This document shows positions 1-13,060 of a stretch of DNA of 64,000 nucleotides, in pieces (position 1 is the first letter of the stretch; every line of letters starts with the position of its first letter). The position numbers were made by a program, and so were the translations under genes. Source of the DNA: Sclerodactyla briareus (lineage: Eukaryota > Echinodermata > Holothuroidea > Dendrochirotida > Sclerodactylidae); contig JAODTK010003532.1 of the NCBI GenBank assembly GCA_026419785.1, positions 1-64,000 on the forward strand, given 5' to 3'. Under the pieces are notes generated by a model. That model searched no databases, was not told where the DNA came from, and saw nothing but the letters and a program-made list of their open reading frames with translations.

Positions 1-3000
1 TGATAATAGATTGTGGCCCATTTGCCGATCATCTTAAACGGCCAATCTGAACCGCTTCTATAAAACTGTGCAACCCTGGCTTTTTTCCAACTAGCTGGAA
101 GACATTATTTGTAAATTGATTAGCAGGTGCTACTCGTAGGAATAACGATTGTAGGCCCTTCAATTTTCAGCCAGTTCAGTCCAGTTCAAAGGTTTTTGTC
201 CAGGGTCCACGACGTTTGTGAAATCAGGGGATAGTGGAAACATGTTTCTCTTCTTCATCGAGTCCAAACTCATTATATACTTTTCGAATCATCGAAGTCT
301 TGTTCGCCTGAGCTTATATCACTAAGTTTATACAAACTGAGTTCATACAGTTGTGTTAACAAGTGCATTGGGAATCCGGGGGGTTTATCTCCTATATCGT
401 TGCCGCTGACTAAAATCAGTTTTGACTTGTTTTCCAAGGTGGCTGCGAATTCTTCAAAGTCTGGTTTTGTTTTCTTATGTGATTCTCTGCGTTATCAGGC
501 TCTCCATGAGATTCAATTCTTCCTGACCTCTCCAAATCCCAATGACTGAATACTGTAAACATGGCCTAATGTTATATTCCCCCCATACATAGTTTCATCC
601 CCTCTAACTTGTACAAGTCCGATCTTGGGCTGCTAGGCTCACGATCAAGGTTCTGTTTTGTGTTTCATTTCAAGATCGAAAGAGAGTAAAGCTGGTTGCA
701 GAATAATAACAGAAAGCATCATAATAGTTTGCAAGCCTCTAAGTGCTTTACATATAAACGTCTAACCAGTCCTGTAGCTACTGAGGATCACTGTACATTC
801 CACACAGTAAACTATGTAACAATGTACTTTGACTTTAGTTTACTGAAGAACTAACAGTACAATACTGGCAACACAATTCGCAGTAAATTACTGGCAAAAC
901 AATCTCTGCATTTGTAAAGCCATTTTTTGTGTGCTTGTGTGGATTTTCTCGCGTGAGATGTACCCACTGCCAACCTCTTCGTATTTCACTAGTTTTCGTT
1001 AGCCGTTTGGACTGTTTTCCAAGCTTCAGCCAGTTCAAGCCGGATCAGGCAAGCCTAGTCTACATGATAGCCCTAATATACGTGTTACCCCGGTGCTATT
1101 GGTTTGTGCGCCTGCAATCGTGTATGGGTATATTCATGAGTTATTAAAATATAACACTTCGTGTCCAGTAGCACGCCATGATACAAGAGTCAAGAACCCC
1201 TTGTGTCAACGATCAGAATTTGACGGTCCCGTTAGCAGCCCGGGCTAATTGTCTTGGATGCCGCCCGTCTCGTGGTGGCCGCCTTCTTGAAAATAAACTG
1301 GTTTCGGCGGACCGAGTTTGCACTATCAGTTTTCCCCTCAAAACACAATTTTATGATGCTATACTTAAGAGGGTTCTCTCACGAGATTGTGATTCGGTGA
1401 ACGGTTCGTTATTACACAAATCCGAGTATTCGACAACGTGATTCTGATACTGTTTCCCATGGCGTTATCTGATAATATGAACCAGTGGAGCGTGATGCAA
1501 AAAAGCCTTGGGCATTCTATGTAATCGCTCATCGTTTGACTTATCCCTGAAAAAACAAACACAAACCACCCGCTTGAGCAGGTCTTGTGGCAACTCCGAA
1601 CAATAACCTCCACATATCATACTTCAGTTGTCCTTTAAAGTTTCAATGTTTCCTGCAAATAGGACTAGACTCTGGATACTTTCTATTTATCACATTTGCC
1701 CAGCAGAAAATTCCAGACCAAATTTCAGCCGATTTGAGTTTATTGATAATCACAATCGCTATTGCAAAATTGCCTTGTCAGCTTGTGACATCATGGAGGA
1801 ACCGCAGGTCCCCTATAATACAAAGTCATGTGGAACGTGTACTTTGAAAAAAATTGTACGGAACAAACTATAGGTGGGATCAGATGAAACCTACAAATTG
1901 TCCACGATATACACGAGACTTATCTCAATCTTTTTTATAGGTAAATTCCCCTCTTTCGTTTTCCATTTCAGGAGGGCGCAAAAATGCAGCATTTACTGTG
2001 CAGGTTCTATGGGCGGTCTTTGCATTTTCCCCCCGTGAAGTAAATCTTCGAAGTAAATTAATATCTCAACAGGTGAACATGCTAGAACCTCAATTTGGGA
2101 GTGTGGGTTTTTTCTTATGTCCCCTTTTCACCTGTGCTAGTTTGAAGCACATTGGAGCCTTTAAGGTTGCAGATGGCCTACTAGATGGCCTGATATACGT
2201 AGACTTTTGTAGAGGACGATCGAACTGTGGGGCCCATATTGTCTGTTCTGAGGAGTGAATGGTATACAGCCTTTTCCCGGCGTGGAAAGATTACTCCGCT
2301 ATTCTCCTCCAACTTTAACTTATCGAGGCCCCATCCTTGCTCTAATTTCCTCACCGGGCTGTACCCTGTTGATCTGTAAGTCATACATGCTAGTGTAGGT
2401 CATGTGTTTCAATAGTGCCATATTTCTCGCGCATACATCTCTGGTAAAGCGGAATGTTGACACGCATCCCTGTTGGACCCTAGGCAGTGTATGGCTAAAC
2501 GAGCACGTATGCACCTACTATACTCTATGAATCCACCTTCCCCTGTTTGTGTCCCTACCATTTCTCCTGATGTACCGTAGTCTATTCGGTAAGTGTTCGT
2601 TCAGAGGCAGATAAGCTTGGAAAAATACATTCGGATTTTTGTCCTCCCGAGGTCCCGAATGTTTTTTTACATCAACGACGCACCTAGCCCGTGTAATGAT
2701 GTTCCGGCGAGGCGTTGACCCTACACCAGTACCGAATCCACCAAATCCTTGTATGTCCGCATTCGATAGTTACGCCCTCTAACCTGTCCGTCAACCTTAA
2801 GGCGAACAGAGAGAAAGAACATATGGCATTCACAGTCGCGGTTTTCAAGTCGAAAAGCACCGGGAATGTTTTCTCCGGGCAGCAATGACGATATGTGACA
2901 GGGAATGCACTTCCGCTGTACAGTGGGTGTTTACTGGATTCTTTTAAAAGTTTTCGAGTCGAAAGCAGGCGCCTAGGAAACATTTTACGACAGTGCTGAG

Positions 3001-3970
3001 TTGACACAGCAGAAACAGTAAAATTCCCTCGATTGCATGCATTAGACGGAAAATGCTGTATAGAACTAAGTCGACTGTTTGTTGATACCGGGAAACGAAA
3101 ACAATACACCAAAGCACAGGCGTGTATGTAAACTTTTAATGTACGCTAATACAAACGGCGCGAGGTACAAGTAAAGATCCCGCGGTGGAGCTGAAGAGGC
3201 TTGGTATCCCCATGAACCGATCAGGATATTGTCAATAATTACACCTAACTCACTGTTGTTTTACCTGTTAAACAGTGGTATCAACACCCTAATGGGCCAC
3301 GCATTATGATATTTGTGTGACTTGAAAAACAGAAAACAAAACTACACTTGTGAACCAAGCAACTCGTGGATCTCATACTCACATGCATCAATTTTTCGCA
3401 CTTCCTAGTGGTAGTCCAGGGGCGTGTTCGTATGTTGGGCAAACTACCATGTCGATTTCTTGATAGTTTATCAGAAGGTTTGCAATTGAATCGAATCGCG
3501 TCTCCCCTACAACGTTCACAAAGAACGTGACTATCGCTGGCCCGAGTGTACTTCCTATCGCCAGGTTGCAAACTATGGATTCTAATCGGTAGAACACCGT
3601 CGCGTGTGCGTTAATTAGATAAATATATTAGGTATCACGACCTTGTAGCCTAGGTCTGCATTGACTGGCGAAGCTTCGATGGTCGTCTGTTGTCGCAGGT
3701 GACGCCCACTCTATTTCCGGCTTTGAATAATACTGTGCATGGTTGTTTAACGATAATTGCTGAATTCGGCTGTGGTGCTGGGACTAATTGCAGGGTAGGA
3801 TGTGTATTTAATACGCTGACGAAAAACTAATTCGTGAGTACGATAAAGCGGAAGCATTAGCAGCTGCAGTGGTGTATTTATTCAGTTTTATCGGAGTTGA
3901 AATGGATGTGAATAAAACTGTATGGGTATCGAAGTACGTCTGACGAAGTTCCACAAATACAGGCCGGAGA
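1..3970. other. Anonymous DNA, no gene recognised
   Basis: Short open frames occur on both strands (longest 142 codons, minus strand, 3112-2684), but none resembles a family I know and none is flanked by convincing splice signals. The DNA looks largely single-copy, without long homopolymers. A minus-strand stretch near 3597-3400 has a phrase like the LGP motif of Penelope-type reverse transcriptases, but it is too weak to call. Confidence 0.4.
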
Positions 3971-3974
3971 ATAA

Positions 3975-4465
3975 CAAATTGGATCAGTGACCTTTGCGAG
4001 CAAACATCCGGTTCCAATTCCCGCTGTCACCGGACGTTCTTTCCTGGGTGCTGTACTTGAAGTTGCGATGGGCGAGGTCGAGGTCTTTCCAGTCGATGGG
4101 CCCGCATGTAATTCAGTGGACTTCCGGTGGTTACTGAGTTTGTCGGGATATTTGTCAATAAGTCCCCGTTTTGTCGGCTGTGAAAGCCACGTTGAACTTG
4201 AACTTTCAGCTCCTCCAGTTTCCGAGAAAGTGGTCGGGTCCTGGGTCCCACTGATATCCTTCCGGATGGGGACGTGAAAATGTGGGTGAGGGGTCCCGGG
4301 AGCAGGTTGGGATTGTTTACACCCCTGCCCCGATCGATGTCATCTGAACACACTTCAGAAGAGAAGCGAGAAGGCGAGTATCGCCGGTGCTCATCCATTG
4401 ACTTTCCACGATTCAATGCGGCCAGGGTTCCTTCACTTGGCTTCCTAAACCCGTAAATCAACCAC
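3975..4465 (+). repeat. tRNA-derived SINE-like repeat, copy 1 of 3
   Basis: This stretch aligns by eye with 10310-10090 (inverted) and 33690-34150. The head resembles an RNA polymerase III promoter: an A-box-like TGGATCAGTGACC is followed about 25 bases later by a B-box-like GGTTCCAATTCCC. The body shares GTACTTGAAGTTGCGATGGG, a segment near GTCGGCTGTGA, GGAGCAGGTTGGGA and GCCAGGGTTCC with the other copies, and ends near TTGGCTTCCTAAACC. A 164-codon minus-strand frame here is probably an accident of the repeat. It is also possible that the body is not a SINE but another repeat that picked up a tRNA-like head. Confidence 0.6.
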
Positions 4466-4469
4466 CACA

Positions 4470-6590
4470 CGGTGGATTCAACTGATTTGCTGTTGCCGTT
4501 GTTTGCATGGGCGTCCAACATTCATTGGTCACAGTTCATCGGATTAAAATGAACGTGATAAAAGTATCGTCTGGCGAGTCCCACGGGAATAGGCCTAGGC
4601 ATACAAGCATTGCGACATCAATGCTATTCAAAACTTGAATGAATATACGTGGAGCTTGTAGTTTATCAGAGCCGATACAGGTTAGAGTATGTCTTTCGAA
4701 ATCCGCTTGTTAACCCTATGTCCATGTTTGCGTTCCCTTTCGAAACAACGAGTTCCTATCTACACCTTATTCAACGGATGATTAGGTTTTACCCATGTTC
4801 GTACCGTTCTCTGTCTATACACGACATTGCGTTGCATCAATCTGGGTGAAGGTGTTGGTTGTCACGATTGTCATAGCGCAAAAACTTCAAAAACGGGTGG
4901 GAGTGGTGGTGGATTATTTTTCCTCTACGCTTTATAATTCACCATGTTTACCTGACACCCCAGAACTCAGACCACACGTTACCACGAAAGTAAATCGTTC
5001 AAGTTCACCAAATTTGTACCCCTTGAATATATACATAGATTTGCCCTGCCATGGAAAAGGTATATTTGTTTTAAAAAATGATACGAGATGTGACACATAC
5101 TGCCAAGTATGAAAAACGTGCTGGGAATGTTTGTCACCCTTCGTATCAGTGACACCTGCCCTGCAGTGTGACAAAAACATCTCGGACAATGTCACAATGG
5201 TTCTCTCGTAGTGACAAACCAGCCTCACATGCCAAGTACACAAACCTGCCACAGACACAGGGCAAGAGATCAACAACAATATTTCGAATGAAAATTGGCT
5301 CATATTTTCAGAGCTGGAATTTCATATGCCCATACAAATGTGATGAGAACTAGTCCCGACATGGGTCATCAATTGCAGGTGTATTCTGATCTTGCATATA
5401 CCATCAGTGAATTCGTATAAGTTTAAAAAAGCCAAAAACAACAACAACACATTTCCATCCCCGGTCTCTTCTAACCATTGACACAAAGGATTCTTTGTTT
5501 TTACCTGTGGGCTTATAGTCATAGTAAGTTCATAAGTCAGATGGTAATGCGATTACTCATCGGCCAAAAAAAAAAAAAAAAATGTTTGTACTTTCCGATT
5601 ATATTGTGCGGTTGTTTTGAATTCGTTCAGTGCACTATACCATATTACCGAGGCTGAACGTACGTTTTGAAGGGCTAATACAACTACGGCCTATACAGTG
5701 TGTGCATATTCTGCTTGAAATAATATTTGAATCAAGGCTGAAGGTGGAGTTTGGGGTTTTCTTCCCAAACGTCCTGTATAGTCACCTGCTGCATGTGCTG
5801 TGCGTTGGGTTCAACTGCATTGGTACTGTCCAGAACTTCAAGTAAACTGGTAATTAAAGCACACCTCTGTCAGTTGGAAGAGATGCTGCTGATTCTAAAT
5901 TTAAATGGAACTCGACTAATCTCATTAAAATGACAGACGTACTTTTTCTCACATGAAGTGAACTAAACTTCACTTCAGTGAAAGATGAGTCCACAAATGA
6001 GAAGAAGTCTATTTTACACTTGTCTTAATGGTTTTTTCATATAAATGTAAGTGAAACTGATTTTTCCACACATTATTCGTTGCATCATTTCTATCTCAAT
6101 GAATCCGAATTTGTTCTGTCAATGCGCGAACATCGAGGAGGTGAAATTTAATTCTTCTTTTCTTTCTTTTTCTTGGTGTTCGCAATCATATAGCCGAACC
6201 ACCTGGCGAATAAAAAACGGTTCCATTTGTTTGACACTACACTTCAATCATTCCAACGATAGATCGGAACTCCTGCATTGACTCTCATGGTGTATTTAGT
6301 AGCGATATAGCGTATCGTTATCTAATTGCACTTTGAGGCGGTTTCATCGTGACTCATGGCAAATGACGCGTCCGCTTGTTTCGCTAGTTGCTGACAGCGA
6401 AAACCTCTATTTTCGTGTTGTCGCTGAATTTCACCTTCACTGTTGACTTGGCGCCTCATTAAAGCTATGCCTTGTGGCGCTGTATCATTCCTTATATTAT
6501 TTTCAATGTAATCTCGAAACGTGCAATTTTACGAAGCGATAATGCCTTTTTCTCGCTGGAATTAAATACCAAATGGGTATTTTGAACTCC
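4470..6590. other. Anonymous DNA, no gene recognised
   Basis: No coding exon or named repeat is visible. A run of A at about 5566-5581 is the only simple-sequence feature. Confidence 0.4.
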
Positions 6591-6599
6591 CTGCTATGT

Positions 6600-6908
6600 T
6601 TACATTTGTTCCGTCTCAAGGGCAACTGCAAAGTGCTCCAGGCGAGTCCTATTATTATTATCTGACCACCAGTGGATAATTTTCCATCCTTCCGTAACAT
6701 ACGCGGTGTGTTGACAGGCAACAAGGCATACGTCGTCGAGTGCACTGCGTGCCGAAAAGCGAGCATGCGTGCCGTGGAAGGACAGCGAGCGGAAGAGCTT
6801 CATCCAGACCATCACCATGAATGTCGACGCAGACATAACAAGGACAAATGCAAAGTTGAAGCATTGCTTGAATGTTCTCCGAGTGCTCGATATAGGGATG
6901 TGAGACAA
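6600..6908 (-). CDS. Weak candidate first exon of a type II membrane protein
   Basis: I do not recognise this frame. On the minus strand it starts with ATG at 6908 and stays open for 102 codons, ending in TAA at 6600. Residues 10-15 are basic (RR..K) and are followed by a hydrophobic stretch at about residues 18-38 (FNFAFVLVMSASTFMVMVW). A charged or polar region follows, with a possible N-glycosylation site NRT. That layout, a short cytoplasmic tail, a signal anchor and a lumenal stem, is typical of Golgi glycosyl- or sulfotransferases. Third codon positions favour C and G, as in real exons. A possible splice donor (AT|GTAAAC) lies at the stop. No catalytic domain is seen nearby, and overlapping frames on both strands are also open, so this could be chance. 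Confidence 0.25.
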   Translation of the reverse strand: MSHIPISSTRRTFKQCFNFAFVLVMSASTFMVMVWMKLFRSLSFHGTHARFSARSALDDVCLVACQHTAYVTEGWKIIHWWSDNNNRTRLEHFAVALETEQM

Positions 6909-6909
6909 G

Positions 6910-9900
6910 ACTTGCGTATGTATATTTTTGTCACTGACAGAAACTCAGGGGCAAATATAACTTCACCACCGAATATTACAATTAACTGCGCCATTACGCC
7001 CCTGATCACCTCCCCATCCTCAGAATTTCTCCGCCAGCGCGTACGCTTCTACGCCCCTCGTTCACGAAGGCAGCCCGTTGACATAGAAAGCGGATCCGTC
7101 ACAAATGGTTCCATACCTTCACCCAACCCCGCCCAGTTACGATTTTTCGTAACTACAACTTCTAATTTTCATTTTTACTCCAGGTTGGCGAGCGAAGGAT
7201 TACCCGTCAATTCTACAGAAGTTGTTTTTTTTTGGAGTGCATCACCTTGAAGTGCGATCATATACCGACCACCGTATCCTTTCGTATTCGTTTTGTATCC
7301 CCAGGCACCATTTCCCAGTTAGTATGAATGATTCATGTAAGGTGCGGCTGTGGTATGTGTCGGTAGCATAAAATGTGAGTTTTGCATTTGGCGTGATGCA
7401 GCTCAATATCCGCGTGTAGGCTACACATGATAATGTTACTTACCGAGGACTCATTCCATATTATTTGGGGTCGGTTTTCGTCTCTTCCCTCTGCAAATAT
7501 TTACAGCTTTGTTCATATTTCCCATGATGTGCTTCATGATAGTGCTCATCTCCATTTTGAAGTGATCGTTACTGAAGAACAGTTCTGATGTACCTGTGAC
7601 TATAATACCGACTTTTTTACTTGTCTTGTTGACAACTGTTCTCTGCAATCTCGCTTCGAAAATACTCGTCGCAAGAACATTATATAAAACCGAAGTGTTT
7701 TAATGATTTTTTTTTTTTATGCATGGACGTAGGGGGGGGGGGGGGGTGACTGAAGTCATACACGTAAGGGAGTTTGTTATCCATACTTCAAGTTCAAAAC
7801 ACGGCACAACCATGTGACAAAGTCAATATTTGTGAATAAACAATTTTCTCAATTAACAGGTTTTGGACCTTCACTGAACAAACTACCTAACACATTCACT
7901 ATCTCATGAAAATATTATTTTTTTTTCCTAGGGCAGAACTGTATCATGCTCCAACTGCAGAAGTGTCTTATTTCCAACAACCTCTATAAGTCATTGACCT
8001 TCCCCAATTTTTGTTGTTTGACCGACGACAGCATTGTGTATACCTTATACGCATCACTGGTTTTCGTTTGGTATGTCGTTACCGCCTCCGTGTACACAGT
8101 AGCCCTATATGTGCTCTTCTTCACAATTATATTTTTCCGACTTGCTTTGGCAGGAACGATCCCGTTAATTGTTTAGTTGCCAAGTTACACTATATACAGT
8201 AATCTTTGGCAAGTGGAAACACCATTGCTGTATGGCATTCCTGTAATGCCAGGTTGGTGGTAAGCCTATGGGCCTGTCTTTGGGCAGGCTGCCGCTTACA
8301 GTTTTTTGGGCCAACCTATCAGTGCCAGAAACATTGTCACCATGGTTTTGAGAAGGCCCTAGTCTTTGAAGGGCATGTACAAGCTACAGAGCTTGTTGTG
8401 ACATGCTAGGTCGAGTGACCGGAGTCCCCTCTTCCAAGGCGGCGCAAGCGGGGTGAGCGGGGGGGGGGGGGGACGCGTCCTCCCAAATTAACGTGGGGGG
8501 GGGGGTGACCGTCCCCTAAATTTTGGACCAGATGAAATTTGAAAATTAACACTAAATCGACTTAAAACTATCATTATCTGATCTGCGGCACTGATGGCCA
8601 TAAAGTGAAACTAGTATCCTTCTGATTCAACAATGTGTGCCGTATCGACCCGTTTGCCGCATGGTCGGCGATATTCGCAGCTTGTTAGCGAATATCTGTA
8701 ATCGATCCCGCTGTATGTACAGGCCACAATACTCGGCAACAAATGTGGGACATTTGTAAAGATTTAGTCCTTAGATTAAAAATAGAAAAGTGATGCTTGC
8801 CTTTTTGTCAGCTTTATGATGAACATTGAGAAATACCCCAAAGACATGTCTGTGAATTACTTTATAATTTACTATCTGTATAATGGCTTCGGTTTACGTA
8901 CGTTTCAAATAAAAAAGACCCCAAAACAGCATGATTTATGTATCACACTGTACACTGTACAACAGGGCGGCCCCACTAGGGGGTCCGTGGGTTCATGACC
9001 CCCAACTTTTGGGGAGGCCTCCATACAGATTTTTTCACAGCACAAAATGTTTCTCATCACTGCTTCGGTGAGCCCCTCACAAATTGCTCTTGAACCCCAA
9101 CTTTCAGACAGTGGCTGCGCCCTTGCTGTAAACTTGCTATAAATTTGCTGGTGCGATACAAAAATACATATTTTGAACCTTGTTCCTTTGTTTGTTACAA
9201 CACTTCATCACCAAGTGAAAAACGGTGTTACTAACGTTTCAAAGACACCATTTTGTCCCACTTTTGGTGTCTTTTAAAAAAGTAATTTTTCACTTAGTTG
9301 GTCAACTAGTGTAAAATGCGAGGGAACCAAAGTGTTAAACATGTTTTCTTTGGCCGTGTTTGTTCGTCTCACCTACGGGAGTCCGAACCTAAAGCCCACC
9401 GACTGCAAGTCCGACATACGCTAACCACGTGACCTCAGTGGATGGCCACTGGGGGCGGGAAGGGGCTCCTGGTAGCATCTAATTACTCTTCTCGATCATG
9501 CACTGGAATTTCATCGTAAATTAGGAAGAAAAGTCGATTTTTCTTAGATGATATGCATTATCATTCTCATCATAACATTTTATTATTAACTACGATTTTT
9601 TGTCAGACATGACCGAGTTTTATGACTGGGTACATAAACTCAACAACGCTCAGGAAGTGCCGTTTCCGGCCATCTGAGAGGTTAGTAAAACCCACAATTT
9701 TCAGGTGGGCGCCGCGCCCACCAATTGTGGCGCTCCGCGTAGAAAGTAACACACACAATTTCATCAAAAGTTGTTCTGCGTCCCCCCTAAATTTGTAGCT
9801 TCCGTCCGCCACTGCCCTCTTCTGATTTCTACTGGCCCGAAGCCAATTATCTCATCTAGGAAAACTGTCCGTAATTAATCATCGTGGACGAGCATATGCG

Positions 9901-10089
9901 AACTCGCCTTCTCTTCTCTACTAGTGCTCAAGGATATCGATGCAGAGTACTATTCATATTCCCAGCTTGGCGGGGAACTGTCATTTTACATCCCCTTCGA
10001 AGGGTGATCATTGTCAGTGAACTCAGCCACTTTCTCAGAGCCTCGTGGGATGGGGGGGGGGGGGGGGGGGGAGTAGCGAAGATTCTGGC
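6910..10089. other. Anonymous DNA with poly(G)-rich repeat debris
   Basis: No gene is recognised. A 192-codon plus-strand frame starting at 6672 extends into this area but has no recognisable domain. Poly(G) runs occur at 7732-7746, about 8460-8474 and about 8503-8513; the latter two are flanked by GACGCGTCC- and GACCGTCCCC-like sequence typical of a G-rich interspersed repeat. Around 8965-9130 is a segment with AGGGGGTCC, GACCCCCAA and GGGGAGGCC that looks like decayed repeat. Near 9700-9745 a phrase like GGTGGCGCTCCGC also occurs in the 0.8 kb repeats at 46.7 and 51.4 kb. Confidence 0.4.
10052..10071 (+). repeat. Poly(G) tract, 20 G
   Basis: An uninterrupted run of 20 G directly downstream (in its own orientation) of the SINE-like copy at 10310-10090. 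Its length is likely to be uncertain in any assembly. Confidence 0.9.
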
Positions 10090-10310
10090 CCAACGCGACT
10101 GCTCGCACCATTTGCTAGGCTTATCAATACAGGTACCCCCAAAACAAACGCCCAGGAACCCTGGACAAATTCACTGCAATACAGCGGAACCATGAAGACT
10201 AAGACCTCTCCCATCGCAACTGCAATTGCAGCCATTTCGAGAAAACGTCCAATAACTGCTGGGATTCGAACCCAGAAAGTTTCTTTCCATCTCGTCACTG
10301 ATCAACTCGC
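10090..10310 (-). repeat. tRNA-derived SINE-like repeat, copy 2 of 3 (partial)
   Basis: On the minus strand the head reads TTGATCAGTGACGAGATGG (A-box-like), followed by CTGGGTTCGAATCCCAG, which contains a perfect B-box GGTTCGAATCC. The following body (a rise through TTGCGATGGGAGAGGTCTT and CAGTGAATTTGTCC) matches the copy at 3975-4465. The 3' part present in the other copies is missing and a poly(G) tract follows. This is the clearest pol III promoter of the three copies. Confidence 0.65.
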
Positions 10311-11129
10311 ATTCTTCTTGCCCTCTGTACATGCTTGTACCCGTTCTTTTACCGCTCAAGGGTCAACTATTAATAGTTGGTCTAGAATAATTCCTGTTCT
10401 TGCCAGCCTGCAAAGCAAACATAATGCGCAGCCGTCTCTTAAAAGTAGAGGGAATATTCCCTTTTTTGGATATGCTTCGATCGACCTATACTCAACATAT
10501 CGTGTGCAGAGTTTGTTTGACGAACCCCCCAATTTGGACTCTCCTTACTTTAATTTATGTGCGATCAGTCATCACCACAGCCGCATGTGCATCAGGAACG
10601 TATTAACCCCGATCCGCGGGTGTCGCGCACCTAAACATTGGCTCCACCAATTAACCCTGCCTCGATGTGTGAATATCCATCGATAGCGACAAAACGAACT
10701 ATCAGAATTGTTTTGGCGAATGCTTGATTGCGTTTTACTCATTCCTGTGATACAGTGAAAACTGAGTGATAGTCAAAAGCGAATCGTATTTACGTATGTG
10801 GATCCTCTGGCGCCCTCTTTTTTCGGCTTCAGGTAAGGCGCAACTGCATCCAGCGCATCATACCTGAACAATAATCAATCTTCCGCCTGGGAAGGTGAGA
10901 ATAACAGAGATTATCATGTGCTCTTCTCTCTCAAGGACACGTCCGAAGGCTGAATGCTTCAAAGTTGAGATTTTTTTAATCCAAAGTCAGGAGCTATGCA
11001 TATGGGCAATTCCAGCGTTAGTTCCGTTCATACTGGCTTGTTACCAGTTCAACTTTGTCCCTAACCTGTCATAGGTGTAAATAAATATTCATGTTTATGT
11101 GCTACATAAACCTTGGTCATACTAACATC

Positions 11130-13060
11130 CAAAAAAAGTTTGAGGAATCCACCAAATGAGGAATCCTTGGTGGATCTCAATGTCAGAGTACTTTTTGACC
11201 TCGTTAGTTTCGTTACACAAAATCGCATGGTTTTTTAACCACTCATGTGTTAAATTCAGATTCTCGCTCAACCACCCTGCTATGGCATCGGTATTTTTAT
11301 GTGTGGAAGTGAATTAACTCAGCGCCATTACAACATCACACTAATTGGCCAAACATATCATGGTGGATGTTAGGAGAAATGATAAACTGAAAAAATCTTG
11401 TTAGTTTCGTTACGTTACAGATTCATTAACATGCTTTATGTAATGGAGATTCAATGAGCACTCACTTCCAATTTTGAATCACCAGTGCTAATCATTTAAT
11501 GCTAAGCTACTTAAGTTGTTATGGCTGAATAATTCCAGGTTCTGGTTCTTCGAAAATGTCTTTGAACAAATGGAAAATTCTGTGATTTGCATTTGTTAGG
11601 GGTGAATCTGTTTTTTGGCATCATCGCGATTGTAGTATTCATGTTCGGGATTCACTGGATAAGTTGGTGCATTCTGGGCTCAAAAATGCCACAGAGCTAG
11701 TTATAAATGACAAACAACAATAAATAATGTTTGCAAGTCTGACAGAGCTCTGTTGTAAGTTTTCCATATTAAAGTATTTCATAAACTCGATATTATGTAA
11801 CAGAATAGCAGCCCATATTGCTGTTGATTATGGCCACATTAACCTATAGCAACTGATTTTAAAGAATCTGCACATCCAAAACCACCCAGTCCCATTGCAG
11901 CATACTTTTACAGTACTGCAACAACATGAGGGCAGTCAGCCAATGCAGAAGAACTACTAACTATAGAAGATCTGAAGAATTGTCCCGACTCCCTTGTGCA
12001 GCATTGAATATCTCACTTGGTAATGGCCCCTACTTCGACATTACACTTTGCAACAACCCCTCATTACAATACATTCTATTATTCACACTACTGCCGGGGA
12101 CACTGTAGGGTGTAAATATAGAAAGTAGCATTTTCCCTGGACTTGTTTGGGAAGGTAAAGTTGCCTACCATTCAACTGTCTTTCAATTTTCTTAACAAAC
12201 CGAGTCAAAAAAAAAAAAAAAAAATAACGTTGAAGAATCTCAGCAAACTAATTGGCAAGACTGAGATGACCATGTACATCTTGTCAAATAGGGCAACATT
12301 TTGAATAACTGCTCCCCCCCCCCGTCCAATTCAGAACTGTCCTGGCACATCCCCGTAGCCATAATGAATTTACAAATACCAAAGAAATTTACTTTGCTGA
12401 GTGTGTCTTCAATGTGCCAATATGCCAACTGAACAAAAACATTTTCATGCTTCACAGTCATCCAATTTTATTAGCATCATGGATTCTTCAGTGATGCCCC
12501 CCCACCCCTCCCTCCATTAGCATGCACATTACTATTTTGAATCCGCCTCACCACCAAATTAGGCCTCATTAATAAATCTTAAATTGCATCCCTGAATAAC
12601 TTGTATTCCTTGTCATGGTATGGCTGTGAATATATTTTGGCTATCATTGTAAATTAAATGTTGAGATTATGTTATTTTCCATGGAATAGCTCACTTACTC
12701 CAGATGACCTTTAACCTACATTTTTGCATCCCTCTTTCTAAATGACTACACTGGAGCCATTTGTCCTCTCCTGTTTATGTTTATTTGTTGGGAATTGGTG
12801 GAATGCCCTTCAACTACTCCACACCATGTGTAGTTTTGTTACATACCCCTAATTTTTTGTTAGTTTCGTTCCTGTTAGTTTCGTTAGTCTTTGACATTGA
12901 TATACTAATAGGGTCGTTGACATTACACATTTTCTGTCCATGATTACACTAGGTAAGACTGGCAAAAATAGTTGTATAAGTTTCATGCCTATATGGTACA
13001 ACAATATAAGGTAAGGGAAAAAATAGGAAATTTTGTTAGTTTTTTCGTTACATTTTCAGG
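11130..13060. repeat. Cluster of GTTAGTTTCGTTA motifs
   Basis: The 13-mer GTTAGTTTCGTTA, or a near copy, occurs at 11203-11215, 11400-11412, 12859-12870 (last base differs), 12874-12886 and 13035-13050 (expanded T run). Two copies sit 15 bases apart at 12859 and 12874. The surrounding sequence is AT-rich and without an exon. At 11138-11180 there is also a short inverted repeat, AATCCACCAA against TTGGTGGAT. I read the cluster as remnants of one repeat family. Confidence 0.5.

Noticed and set aside
3400..3597. A minus-strand frame with a LAIGSTLGPAI phrase, like the LGP motif of Penelope reverse transcriptases
   Set aside because: Only one short phrase fits; no catalytic aspartates or downstream motifs could be read in any frame.
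4027..4521. The 164-codon minus-strand frame
   Set aside because: It lies almost wholly within a SINE-like repeat whose other copies do not keep the frame open.
6672..7250. The 192-codon plus-strand frame, the longest in the window
   Set aside because: No recognisable domain, low-complexity composition, and it overlaps an equally open minus-strand frame. Length alone is not convincing in a 64 kb eukaryotic window.
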